Assembly (NCBI RefSeq): GCF_900119165.1
Contig: NZ_FPJG01000006.1
Location: 2,480,001-2,544,000, forward strand
From: Amycolatopsis australiensis
Lineage (GTDB): Bacteria; Actinomycetota; Actinomycetes; Mycobacteriales; Pseudonocardiaceae
Direction: 5' to 3'
DNA length: 64,000 nt
Shown: piece by piece, positions 1 to 7,534 of the stretch
Position numbering within the stretch: the stretch's first letter is position 1
How the letters are laid out: each line of letters opens with the position of its first letter
The notes under the pieces: model-generated
What the model was told of the DNA's origin: nothing
The model's input: the letters and a program-made list of their open reading frames with translations, nothing else
Databases searched by the model: none
Translations under genes and position numbers: made by a program

Positions 1-1111
1 GCGCGCCACCGCCCGCGGCCATCGCGAGTTCGCGTGCCTTCGAGATGAACTGCGGCATCGCGGTCCGCGGCACGACGACGTCGATCACGTCGTCGGCGCC
101 CGCCGCCTTCGCGGTCCAGAAGGCCTTCTCGCGGGCTTCGATGAGCTTGCGCGCGGCGCCGCCTTCGAGGACGTAGACGTCGGTCGCGCCGAGTTCGCCG
201 AGCAGCTCGCCGACCTGCTCGACGTCTTCCTGGAGACGTCCGCTCTCGCGGTTTTCCAGCGCGACGACGAGGTAGGCCTCGCTGGTCTCGCGGATGTGGT
301 CCGGGACGCCGAGTTCGAGCTTCTCGTTGTAGACGATGGCGGCCATCGTGAGGTTGTCGATGTACTCGAGGATGTGCGGCGCGAGCCCGCTGGAGACGAC
401 CGCCGGCACCGCGGCCATCACCTGCCCGAAGTCGCCGAAGGGGGCGAGCACCGTGGCGCCGTGGGACAGCCGCGGGTGCAGCTTGACGGTGATCTCGGTG
501 GCCAGTGCGAGAGTGCCTTCGGAGCCGATGATCAGCTGGGTGAGGTCGTAGCCGGTGGAGATCTTCGACGTCTTGCCGCCGGTCCGGATGATCTCGCCGG
601 TTGGCAGCACGGCCTGGAGGCCGAGGACGTTGTTGCGGGTGACGCCGTACTTGATCGCGCGCATGCCGCCGGCGTTGGTGCCGACGTTCCCGCCGACGCT
701 CGCGCTCAGCTCACCGGGATAGACGGTGTAGCTGAGCCCGGCTTCGGCGGTCTTGGCATCGAGTTCGGCGAGCGTGACCCCGGGCTGGACGACGGCGACG
801 TGGTTCCCGGTGTCGACTTCGAGGACGGCGTTCATTCTTTCGAAGGAGATCAGCAGGCCGTCTGCCCTGGGCCGCGCTGCGCCGGAGAGCCCGCTGCCGG
901 ACCCGCGCGCGGTCACGGGCACGTTGTTCTCCGAAGCGACCTTCAGCAGCTCCGCGACTTCTTCGGCGGTTGCGGGCTTCGCGACGTACGCAGGCTTCTG
1001 CGGCTCCGCGGTCAACGCCTCGTCGTGCGCGTAGTCCTCGGAGATCGCGCCGCCGGTCAGCAGGTTCTTGTCCCCGACGATCTCGGCCAGCCGTGCCGCC
1101 ACGTCGCCCAT
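1..1111 (-). CDS. GlcD-type FAD-linked oxidase, N-terminal part (runs off left edge)
   Basis: Flavin-dependent 2-hydroxyacid oxidase or dehydrogenase of the glycolate oxidase GlcD / D-lactate dehydrogenase family. About 370 residues of a usual 450-480 are present; the C-terminus lies outside the window. The start MGDVAARLAEIVGD is preceded by GGAGGAGAG. The FAD-binding 4 (PCMH) domain is recognisable: VTARGSGSGLSGAARP, then the pyrophosphate-contact stretch SVGGNVGTNAGGMRAIKYG, then GYDLTQLIIGSEGTLALAT. The C-terminal cap begins near VTVKLHPRL. The substrate (glycolate, D-lactate or another D-2-hydroxyacid) cannot be fixed from sequence. It is divergent from a broken LysR gene that may once have regulated it. 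Confidence 0.9.
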   Translation of the reverse strand, partial: MGDVAARLAEIVGDKNLLTGGAISEDYAHDEALTAEPQKPAYVAKPATAEEVAELLKVASENNVPVTARGSGSGLSGAARPRADGLLISFERMNAVLEVDTGNHVAVVQPGVTLAELDAKTAEAGLSYTVYPGELSASVGGNVGTNAGGMRAIKYGVTRNNVLGLQAVLPTGEIIRTGGKTSKISTGYDLTQLIIGSEGTLALATEITVKLHPRLSHGATVLAPFGDFGQVMAAVPAVVSSGLAPHILEYIDNLTMAAIVYNEKLELGVPDHIRETSEAYLVVALENRESGRLQEDVEQVGELLGELGATDVYVLEGGAARKLIEAREKAFWTAKAAGADDVIDVVVPRTAMPQFISKARELAMAAGGGA

Positions 1112-1207
1112 CGACAGCCTCTCCTCCGCGCCGGTGCTGTGGTTACCGCAGCGTAGTACGTACCGCCGGTACGCCGCCATGAAGGTTTTTCACGTTCACT
1201 TCAGACC

Positions 1208-1919
1208 GTGCTCAACCGGTTCGGCACCGGCTTCCTGCGCCGGGTCGATCGCGTACTGCGGGAACTCGAGGACGCGCGCCGCGAACTTGCTGACACCGCC
1301 GGTCTCGACCACGGCAGCGTCGCCGTCGCCGCGGAAACGCTGCTCACACTCACCGGCGTGGTCAAGAAGTTCCGCGTCGCGCACCCCGGCGTCGACATCC
1401 GGCTCTACCAGTCGTCCGCGACCGAGATGGCCAACCAGCTGCGCGCCGGAGAGGTCGATCTCTGCTTCGCCTCCCAGCCGCTGCCGGGCCCGGACCTGCA
1501 GACGCGGGAGCTGCTGCGGGAGGAGGTGCTGCTCGCCGTGCCGGTCGGGCACCGGCTCGTCGATCGGAAGCGGGTCCGGCTCGAGGACCTGGCCGGCGAA
1601 CCCTTCGTCACGACCCGCCCCGGCTACTGGCCGCACGAGCTGGCCGACCGGCTCTTCGCCGCGGCGGGCATCCGTCCTGAGTACGCCTGCGAGAGTGACG
1701 AACCGGGTACCACCGGCGACCTCATCGGCGCGGGTCTCGGCATCGGGCTGGTCCCCGCGTACTCCCGCGGCGCCACCCACATCCCGGGCGTCTGGCTGCA
1801 CGTCGACGCGCCGGACTGTCACCGCACGCTGAGCCTGGTCCGTCGCCAAGACGCGTACCTTTCCGTCGCGGCTCGACGTCTTTTCCGACTTCGCGGCCGC
1901 ATACTTCGGCCGCCGGTAG
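1208..1919 (+). pseudogene. LysR-type regulator remnant (HTH lost, C-terminus frameshifted)
   Basis: The reading frame carries a LysR linker helix (FLRRVDRVLRELEDARRELA) and a substrate-binding domain (VAVAAETLLTLTGVV, ATEMANQLRAGEVDLCFASQ, GAGLGIGLVPAYS). The roughly 60-residue N-terminal winged helix-turn-helix is absent, and only 97 bp separate it from the divergent oxidase start, too little to encode it. Near 1875 the frame breaks: in the +1 frame the expected tail DVFSDFAAAYFGRR ends at a stop at 1917-1919, whereas the open frame runs on into the convergent gene. Loss of the DNA-binding domain plus a frameshift means a regulator that can no longer act on DNA. Confidence 0.8.
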
Positions 1920-1950
1920 GGCGGGCGCGGGAGCGCCCGCCCTGGCCAGC

Positions 1951-2709
1951 TCAGCCGATCGGCCACGGCGGACGGCAGTTCTGGCGTGGCAGCTCGATCG
2001 ACGAGTTCGTGTACACGCCGTCGGCCAGCGTGTCGGCCATGATCGGGTTCTGCCAGTAGCACTGGTGCTGGGCGAAGTACCCGCCCGCCGCTTCGATCGT
2101 GTCGAAGTGGCAGACGCCGTCGGTCTGGATGCAGTAGCGGATGTACGGGATGCCGCCGAAGTCCGTCCGGCCCGGGCCGAACGAAACGTATCCGCCGAAC
2201 GGCGACGGCGCGCCGGCACCGGCCGGGATCACCGCGCTGATGCCGCGCCCCGGCGGCCCGACCGGCTGCATCGGGTCCGCGTACAGCTTCGCGTTGAAGT
2301 GGTTCTTGTCGACGTCGACGACGCCATCGGCGATGTCGTTGAGCAGAAAGTTCGCGACGATCGCGCCCTGGGAGTACCCGACGACGGTGAATTCGCCGCC
2401 CGGGTCTTCGTTGAACGCGTCCTGGGCGACGCGCTTCGCCTCTTCGCGGCCGATCGCGACACTTCGGTCCATCGGCGTCTGACCGCAGGGACCCGGCAGC
2501 CCGGACGCGCCCGCCGGGTAGTTCACGACCTTGCGGATCCCGCCGCGCAGCCAAGCTTCCTGGTACTGGTCGGCGTTCCCGTTGCACGTCCCGCCGATCA
2601 GGATGTAGTAGTGCGCGCCTTCGGCGTGGGCCGCGGGTACGCCGACGAATCCGGTGACGAGCGCGGCCACCGCCGCGCCGATCAGCGAAAGCCGTTTCAG
2701 ATTTTTCAC
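1951..2709 (-). CDS. Secreted PE-PPE-domain serine hydrolase
   Basis: Exported alpha/beta-hydrolase of the PE-PPE (cutinase-like) family, 252 residues. A Sec signal peptide spans about residues 1-29 (KNLKR, a hydrophobic core, cleavage near AHA-EG). The nucleophile elbow GYSQGA sits near residue 115. Six cysteines downstream of the signal peptide fit a disulfide-stabilised extracellular enzyme. In mycobacteria this domain acts on ester or thioester lipids; the substrate here is unknown. It is convergent with the LysR remnant and divergent from an aldo/keto reductase. Confidence 0.8.
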   Translation of the reverse strand: MKNLKRLSLIGAAVAALVTGFVGVPAAHAEGAHYYILIGGTCNGNADQYQEAWLRGGIRKVVNYPAGASGLPGPCGQTPMDRSVAIGREEAKRVAQDAFNEDPGGEFTVVGYSQGAIVANFLLNDIADGVVDVDKNHFNAKLYADPMQPVGPPGRGISAVIPAGAGAPSPFGGYVSFGPGRTDFGGIPYIRYCIQTDGVCHFDTIEAAGGYFAQHQCYWQNPIMADTLADGVYTNSSIELPRQNCRPPWPIG

Positions 2710-2862
2710 TTCGCAGTCCCCTCCGTGAGTTGATCACTGCGCCGCGGACGTTAGGGAGGGGCGATGAAATCCGGATGAAACCTGTGATCACCCGGTTACG
2801 GACGAGATTTAGCTCAGGCTGAATCTCTGGTGGGTGGCGGCCGGCCGGGTGAAGCTTCCGGC

Positions 2863-3684
2863 ATGACATCGACGTACACCTTCGAAGACGGCCTTTCCGT
2901 GCGGCGGCTGGGTTTCGGTGCCATGCGGCTCACCGAGTGGGACTACGTTCCGGTCGGCGCGGCGGCGGTCGCCCGGCGGGCGGCCGAGCTGGGCGTGACG
3001 TTCTTCGACACCGCCGACGCCTACGACCTGGGGTTGAACGAAGAACTCCTCGCCGACGTGCTTCACCCGTACGAGGGGCTCTGCATCGCGACGAAGTGCG
3101 GGCACGCACGCCCGAGCCGAAGTGAATGGGTGCCCCTCGGACGTCCCGAATACCTCCGTCAGCAGGCGGAACTCTCGTTGCGGCGCCTGCGTGTCGAGCG
3201 GCTCGACCTGCTGCAGCTGCACCGAGTCGACCCGCAGGTGCCGCTCGCCGACCAGATCGGGGTGCTGGCCCGGCTGCGGGATGAGGGCAAGGTCGCCCGG
3301 ATCGGGTTGTCCGAGGTCAGCGTGGCGCAGCTCGCCGAGGCGCGGGCCATCGCGCCGATCGCGAGCGTGCAGAACCGGTACAACCTCACGGACCGCGCGT
3401 CCGAAGGCGTCCTCGACTACTGCGAGCGCGAGAGGATCGCGTTCATCCCTTGGCTGCCGATCGCAAATGGTCACCATGCGACGGCGGGCGGCGTGATCGG
3501 AAAGGTCGCAGCCGGCCTCGGCGCGACACCCGCCCAGGTGTCCCTCGGCTGGCTGTTGCGCCGGTCCCCGGTCGTCATTCCGATTCCCGGGACGTCCTCG
3601 CTCGCGCACCTCGAAGAAAACTGCGCTGCGGCGGAAATCGTGCTTTCTGATGACGATATCGCGCGCCTCGGCGAACTGGCATGA
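2863..3684 (+). CDS. Aldo/keto reductase
   Basis: NADPH-dependent aldo/keto reductase with a (beta/alpha)8 barrel, 273 residues, slightly short for the family. The catalytic tetrad is visible: Asp in FFDTADAYDLG, Tyr in the same block, Lys in IATKCGHAR and His in LLQLHRVDP. The C-terminal cofactor motif VVIPIPGTSSLAHLEEN is intact. An upstream in-frame GTG exists, but the ATG beginning MTSTYTFEDG matches the family start, although its ribosome binding site is weak. The natural substrate is unknown. A strong hairpin terminator follows directly. Confidence 0.9.
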   Translation: MTSTYTFEDGLSVRRLGFGAMRLTEWDYVPVGAAAVARRAAELGVTFFDTADAYDLGLNEELLADVLHPYEGLCIATKCGHARPSRSEWVPLGRPEYLRQQAELSLRRLRVERLDLLQLHRVDPQVPLADQIGVLARLRDEGKVARIGLSEVSVAQLAEARAIAPIASVQNRYNLTDRASEGVLDYCERERIAFIPWLPIANGHHATAGGVIGKVAAGLGATPAQVSLGWLLRRSPVVIPIPGTSSLAHLEENCAAAEIVLSDDDIARLGELA

Positions 3685-3691
3685 AAACGGC

Positions 3692-3716
3692 CCGGCCGCG
3701 GGTTTCCCGCGGCCGG
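3692..3716. terminator. Bidirectional rho-independent-type hairpin
   Basis: An 11-bp perfect GC stem (CCGGCCGCGGG / CCCGCGGCCGG) closes on a TTT loop. It lies 8 nt after the aldo/keto reductase stop and 20 nt after the stop of the converging 30-residue peptide gene, so it can end both transcripts. Four A residues precede it on the + strand (Ts for the minus transcript). Confidence 0.75.
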
Positions 3717-3735
3717 ACGTCGGTTCCTGCTGTTC

Positions 3736-3828
3736 TCAGACGAGCCAGCCGAGGAAGTGCGCCAGGTGCGCCAGCGCGCCCGAGATGATGTCGTGGCAGT
3801 AGTGCGCGTGCTGGGCGAACGTCTGCAT
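3736..3828 (-). CDS. 30-residue His-rich, C-terminally hydrophobic peptide
   Basis: Short open frame with a near-ideal ribosome binding site (AAGGAG, 6 nt before ATG). The peptide starts MQTFAQHAHYCHDII and ends with a hydrophobic stretch HLAHFLGWLV. It carries five His, one Cys and one Trp, and its second half could form a membrane-active or transmembrane helix. A longer in-frame start exists about 20 codons upstream but has no comparable ribosome site. A consensus -35 promoter, a palindrome in the leader and a terminator bracket the gene, making a self-contained unit of about 230 bp. I do not recognise the family. A type I toxin, signalling peptide, leader peptide or RiPP precursor is possible; no modifying enzyme is adjacent. 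Confidence 0.6.
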   Translation of the reverse strand: MQTFAQHAHYCHDIISGALAHLAHFLGWLV

Positions 3829-3869
3829 GAAAGGCTCCTTGCCGATTGAACAATGATTTCCCTGGAGAT

Positions 3870-3883
3870 GCTCTCGCGAGAGC
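3870..3883. promoter_or_regulatory. Palindrome GCTCTCGCGAGAGC in the leader of the small-peptide gene
   Basis: A perfect 14-bp palindrome begins about 7 nt downstream of the -10 element of the minus-strand promoter, around the expected transcription start. The position suits a repressor site or a 5' RNA hairpin. Which protein would bind it is unknown. Confidence 0.45.
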
Positions 3884-3889
3884 GGAGTC

Positions 3890-3918
3890 ATGTTTTCACC
3901 GTGCTGGCGGGCTGTCAA
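3890..3918 (-). promoter_or_regulatory. Promoter of the small-peptide gene (TTGACA-17-AAACAT)
   Basis: Read on the minus strand, a perfect -35 TTGACA is followed after 17 nt by AAACAT. Such a consensus -35 is unusual in this GC-rich window. The remaining sequence between here and the terminator at 4164 (about 245 nt) holds no gene that I can support; it is rich in GATCATC/GGTGATC-type words. Confidence 0.5.
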
Positions 3919-4163
3919 AGAGCCATTTCCGGAAGGTTCCGGTCCGGCGGAATCTTCCCATCCTAAACATGTAATCCCTTCGTGTTTGAGGCCGGGGTGC
4001 CCGGTTCGGCGGTCAGCCACTCTGGGTAACACTAAGGGCGATCATCACCCTCGGTGACCCCGGTCTTGATCCGGTGACTCGGGCATGCCGTAACTCGATC
4101 CGGTGATCATCGGCCACGAAAGGTGAATTCGCGACGATCACTCTTCCGGGTGGTCCGGGCGGC

Positions 4164-4205
4164 AAAAAGGGGACGCCGGATGCGATGACCGCAACCGGCG
4201 TCCCC
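4164..4205 (-). terminator. Rho-independent terminator of the aminotransferase-DUF3830 unit
   Basis: On the minus strand an 11-bp perfect stem (GGGGACGCCGG / CCGGCGTCCCC) with a 15-nt loop is followed by five T residues. It lies 16 nt after the stop of the DUF3830 gene. Confidence 0.85.
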
Positions 4206-4221
4206 TTGCCGGGTAAGGGAT

Positions 4222-4719
4222 TCAGGCCCGCGCGAACGAGAGCGTCTCGCCTTCGACCCCGCGCAGCCAGAGGTCCTGCGCGGCGGCCGCCATCTCGGCC
4301 AGGCCCTCCTCGATCGTGGCGAACACGTTGCCGGGTACCCAGCCCGCGTCGCCGTTGATCAGCAGGTTGTTGCGTCCGTAGAAGATCGCGAGGTCGGTCG
4401 CGCCCTGGTCGCTGTGGGCTTCGCTGCCTTCGTCGTAGCCGTACGCGGGGTTGCCGATCTCCCAGGCTTCGAAGCCGAAGTACACGACGTCACCGGGAAT
4501 CGGCGTGATCGTCGGGTTTTCCCGCCCGGGTTTCGGGTCCGCGAAGGGCGGCACGAGCGTGTAGACCTCGTTGCGCGCGTACTTCGCGTGGTAGGCCGAA
4601 CCGCTCTGCGGCAACGCGTCCCACACGGCTTTGCAAGTGCGCGGTGCTTCGTCGTCGAGCAACCGGGCGCGGCAGGACACTCCGCGCTTGTCCAGCGTGA
4701 TCGTGATGTAGCGGGCCAT
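4222..4719 (-). CDS. DUF3830 family protein
   Basis: A 165-residue protein matching the DUF3830 family, which is predicted to have a cyclophilin-like beta-barrel fold. Recognisable blocks are ITITLDKRGVSCRARLLDDEAPRTCKA, PGDVVYFGF and LAIFYGRNN. The ATG is 2 nt downstream of the aminotransferase stop, so translation is probably coupled. Members of this family often sit in amide or nitrogen-compound catabolic clusters, which fits this neighbourhood, but no biochemical role is established to my knowledge. Confidence 0.8.
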   Translation of the reverse strand: MARYITITLDKRGVSCRARLLDDEAPRTCKAVWDALPQSGSAYHAKYARNEVYTLVPPFADPKPGRENPTITPIPGDVVYFGFEAWEIGNPAYGYDEGSEAHSDQGATDLAIFYGRNNLLINGDAGWVPGNVFATIEEGLAEMAAAAQDLWLRGVEGETLSFARA

Positions 4720-4721
4720 GC

Positions 4722-5978
4722 TCAGCCTCCCGTGACCGAAGCGACGACGTCTCCCCAGATCCGCAGCGCGTCGTCGACCTGTTCGGCGGAGACGACCAGC
4801 GGCGGCACCATGCGGACGACGTTCATGTACGGCCCGCAGGTGAGCAGCAGCAGGCCGTTCTTCGCGGCAGTCTGCTGAGCGGCCTGCGCGGTCGCGGTGT
4901 CCGGCTCGCCGTCGGCAGTGGTGAACTCCGACCCGACGAGCAGCCCCAGGCCGCGCACCTCGCCGATCGCCGGCGTCTTGTCCGCGATCACCCGCGCGCC
5001 CTCGAGAAGCTGGCGGCCGCGCTCGGCGGCGTTCTCGACGAGGTTCTCCTGCTGGATGACCTCGAGCGTCGCGATCGCCGCCGCGCACGAGACCGCGTTG
5101 CCGCCGTACGTGCCGCCCTGCGACCCCGGGAACGCTTTCGCCATCAGCTCCTGCGAAGCGGCGATGCCCGACAACGGGAAGCCGCTGGCCAGGCCCTTCG
5201 CAATGAGCACGATGTCGGGGGAGACGTCGAAGTGGTCGTGGCCCCAGAACTTGCCCGTGCGGCCGAAGCCGGTCTGGATCTCGTCGACGACGAGCAGGAT
5301 GCCGTGCCGGTCCGCGCGCTCGCGCAGCCCGGCCATGAACTTGGTGTTCGCCGGGACGTACCCACCCTCGCCGAGCACGGGCTCGACGAAGAACGCGGCG
5401 GTCTCGTTCGGCGCGCTGACTGTCTGGAACAGGTAGTCCAGCTCGCGCAGCGCGAATTTCGTCGCGGTCTGCTCGTCCCAGCCGTAGTGGTAGGCGTAGG
5501 GGAACGGCGCGACGTGCACGCCCGCCATCAGCGGGCCGATGCCGGCGCTGAACCGCGTCCCGGACGTCGTCATGCTCGCCGCCGCGACAGTCCGGCCGTG
5601 GAAGCCGCCCTGGAAGACGATGACGTTCGGACGCTTCGTCGCCTGCCGCGAAAGCCGCAACGCCGCTTCGACAGCTTCGCTGCCCGAGTTCGCGTAGAAG
5701 AGTGAGTCGAGCCCGCTCGGCAGGACGTCGCCGAGCCGTTTCGTCAGCTCGAGCAACGGCTTGTGCATCACCGTCGTGTACTGCCCGTGGACGAGCTTGC
5801 CGATCTGCTCCTGCGCGGCCCGCACGACGTGCGGATGGCAGTGCCCGGTGCTCGTGACGCCGATCCCGGCGGTGAAGTCGAGGTGGCGTTTGCCGTCGAC
5901 GTCGTAGAGGTAAACCCCTTCACCGTGGTCGACCACGACGGGCGTTGCCTGCTTGAGCAGCGGAGATAGCTGGGCCAT
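4722..5978 (-). CDS. Class III PLP aminotransferase (GABA / beta-amino acid type)
   Basis: Fold-type I aminotransferase, 418 residues, full length. The PLP lysine lies in IAKGLASGFPLSG near residue 265, the Asp that pairs with the pyridine nitrogen in LLVVDEIQTGFGRTG, and the phosphate-binding residues in YANSGSEAVEAALRL. The likely reaction is transfer of a terminal amino group from GABA or a similar omega-amino acid to 2-oxoglutarate, giving a semialdehyde. The divergent dehydrogenase would oxidise that product, so the two probably act in sequence. Ribosome site AGGAG lies 9 nt before the ATG. The shared upstream region carries the ATTGTTGACAAT palindrome. The exact substrate is not known. 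Confidence 0.9.
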   Translation of the reverse strand: MAQLSPLLKQATPVVVDHGEGVYLYDVDGKRHLDFTAGIGVTSTGHCHPHVVRAAQEQIGKLVHGQYTTVMHKPLLELTKRLGDVLPSGLDSLFYANSGSEAVEAALRLSRQATKRPNVIVFQGGFHGRTVAAASMTTSGTRFSAGIGPLMAGVHVAPFPYAYHYGWDEQTATKFALRELDYLFQTVSAPNETAAFFVEPVLGEGGYVPANTKFMAGLRERADRHGILLVVDEIQTGFGRTGKFWGHDHFDVSPDIVLIAKGLASGFPLSGIAASQELMAKAFPGSQGGTYGGNAVSCAAAIATLEVIQQENLVENAAERGRQLLEGARVIADKTPAIGEVRGLGLLVGSEFTTADGEPDTATAQAAQQTAAKNGLLLLTCGPYMNVVRMVPPLVVSAEQVDDALRIWGDVVASVTGG

Positions 5979-6008
5979 GGCAGCGTGCTCCTAGGTCGGT
6001 CGAATGGG

Positions 6009-6037
6009 TTGTCGATTGTTGACAATATCCATAGCAT
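6009..6037 (+). promoter_or_regulatory. Promoter with GntR-type operator in its spacer (site 1 of 3)
   Basis: A -35 TTGTCG and a -10 TAGCAT are 17 nt apart, and the spacer contains the inverted repeat ATTGT-TG-ACAAT (6015-6026). The site lies in the divergent region between the aminotransferase and semialdehyde dehydrogenase genes. The same 12-mer, allowing T/C at one position, recurs on two other promoters of the same island, and the local GntR/FCD repressor is the obvious candidate binder. Confidence 0.7.
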
Positions 6038-6070
6038 GGCCCTCGGGACAACACGTGAGGAGCAGTCGGG

Positions 6071-7534
6071 ATGAGCGCGAGCACCGAAGCCGGCGTCGTC
6101 GAGGCGGTCGGCAAGGAACTGTTCATCGGCGGCAAGTGGGTGGCCGCCGAGTCCGGGAGGACGTTCCCGGTGGTCGACCCGGCCACCGGCAAGGAGCTGT
6201 GCCAGGTCGCCGACGCCTCGCCGGCGGACGGTGTCACCGCGCTGGACGCTGCGGTCGCCGCGCAATCGGACTTCGCGAAGATGGCGCCCCGCGAGCGCGG
6301 CGAGATCCTGCGCCGGGCGTTCGAGCTGCTGATGCAGCGCCAGGACGAGCTGGCCCTGCTGATGACACTGGAGATGGGCAAGCCGCTCGCCGAGTCGAAG
6401 GGCGAGATCGCCTACGCCGCCGAGTTCTTCCGCTGGTTCGCCGAGGAGGCCGTCCGCATCGACGGCGGCTACGCGACCGCGCCCAACGGCTCGGGCCGGT
6501 TCCTCATCACGAAGCAGCCGGTCGGGCCGACGATCCTGATCACGCCGTGGAACTTCCCGATGGCCATGGGCACGCGCAAGATCGGCCCGGCCGTTGCCGC
6601 GGGCTGCACGATGGTGATCAAGCCGGCTGCGCAGACGCCGCTGTCGATGCTCGCACTGGCGGGCATCCTCGCGGAGGCGGGCCTGCCCGAGGGCGTGCTC
6701 AACGTCGTGACGACCACCGACTCCGGCGGGGTCATGGAGCCCCTGATCCGCGACGGCCGCGCTCGTAAACTCTCGTTCACCGGCTCGACCGGCGTCGGCC
6801 GGAAGCTGCTGGAGCAGTGCGCCGACAAGATCCTGCGCACGTCGATGGAGCTGGGCGGCAACGCACCGTTCCTGGTCTTCGACGACGCAGACATGGACGC
6901 GGCCATCGACGGCGCGATGCAGGCGAAGATGCGCAACATCGGCGAAGCGTGCACCGCGGCGAACCGCTTCTACGTGCAGCGTGGAGTCGTGGAGGAGTTC
7001 TCGCGGCGGCTGACCGAGCGCATGCAGGCCCTGCCGATGGGCCGCGGCACCGAGAAGGACGTCGTGGTCGGCCCGCTGATCGATGACAAGGCCGTCGACA
7101 AGGTCACCGAGCTGGTCAAGGACGCCACCGACCGCGGCGCGCGGGTGCTGACCGGCGGGTCCGGTGTCGACGGTCCGGGCCACTTCTACCAGGCGACCGT
7201 GCTCACCGACGTCCCGCAGGAGGCGCGGCTCAACCACGAGGAGATCTTCGGGCCGGTCGCCCCGATCACGCCGTTCGACACCGAGGAAGAGGCAGTGGCG
7301 AAGGCGAACGACACCGAGTTCGGCCTGGTTTCCTACGTCTACACCAGCGATCTGAAGCGGGCGCTGCGCGTCTGTGAGGCCCTCGAAGCCGGCATGATCG
7401 GCCTCAACCAGGGTATCGTGTCCAACCCGGCGGCGCCGTTCGGCGGGATCAAGCAGTCCGGGCTCGGCCGCGAGGGCGGCTCGGTCGGCATCGATGAGTT
7501 TCTCGAGACCAAGTACATCGCGGTGGCCCTGTGA
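6071..7534 (+). CDS. NAD(P)-dependent succinate-semialdehyde-type dehydrogenase
   Basis: Aldehyde dehydrogenase superfamily, 487 residues, GabD type. The family signature MELGGNAPFLVFDDADMD carries the general-base Glu, and the catalytic Cys follows in GEACTAANRFYV. The Rossmann residues around ITPWNFPMAMGTRKIG and KPAAQTPLS are intact. It should oxidise an omega-semialdehyde, such as succinate semialdehyde, to the acid. The gene starts after GAGGAGC. Its stop codon overlaps the start of the next gene, so it is co-transcribed with the tartrate/malate-type dehydrogenase. Confidence 0.9.
   Translation: MSASTEAGVVEAVGKELFIGGKWVAAESGRTFPVVDPATGKELCQVADASPADGVTALDAAVAAQSDFAKMAPRERGEILRRAFELLMQRQDELALLMTLEMGKPLAESKGEIAYAAEFFRWFAEEAVRIDGGYATAPNGSGRFLITKQPVGPTILITPWNFPMAMGTRKIGPAVAAGCTMVIKPAAQTPLSMLALAGILAEAGLPEGVLNVVTTTDSGGVMEPLIRDGRARKLSFTGSTGVGRKLLEQCADKILRTSMELGGNAPFLVFDDADMDAAIDGAMQAKMRNIGEACTAANRFYVQRGVVEEFSRRLTERMQALPMGRGTEKDVVVGPLIDDKAVDKVTELVKDATDRGARVLTGGSGVDGPGHFYQATVLTDVPQEARLNHEEIFGPVAPITPFDTEEEAVAKANDTEFGLVSYVYTSDLKRALRVCEALEAGMIGLNQGIVSNPAAPFGGIKQSGLGREGGSVGIDEFLETKYIAVAL

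Noticed and set aside
1196..2869. Long minus-strand open frame of 557 codons across the LysR remnant and the PE-PPE hydrolase
   Set aside because: Its residues are Arg/Pro/Gly-rich, as expected for an out-of-frame reading of high-GC genes, and it conflicts with recognisable domains in other frames.
4030..4150. Repeat family of GATCATC / GGTGATC words upstream of the peptide gene
   Set aside because: The words recur but without fixed spacing or consistent orientation, so I cannot support a repeat array or binding cluster.
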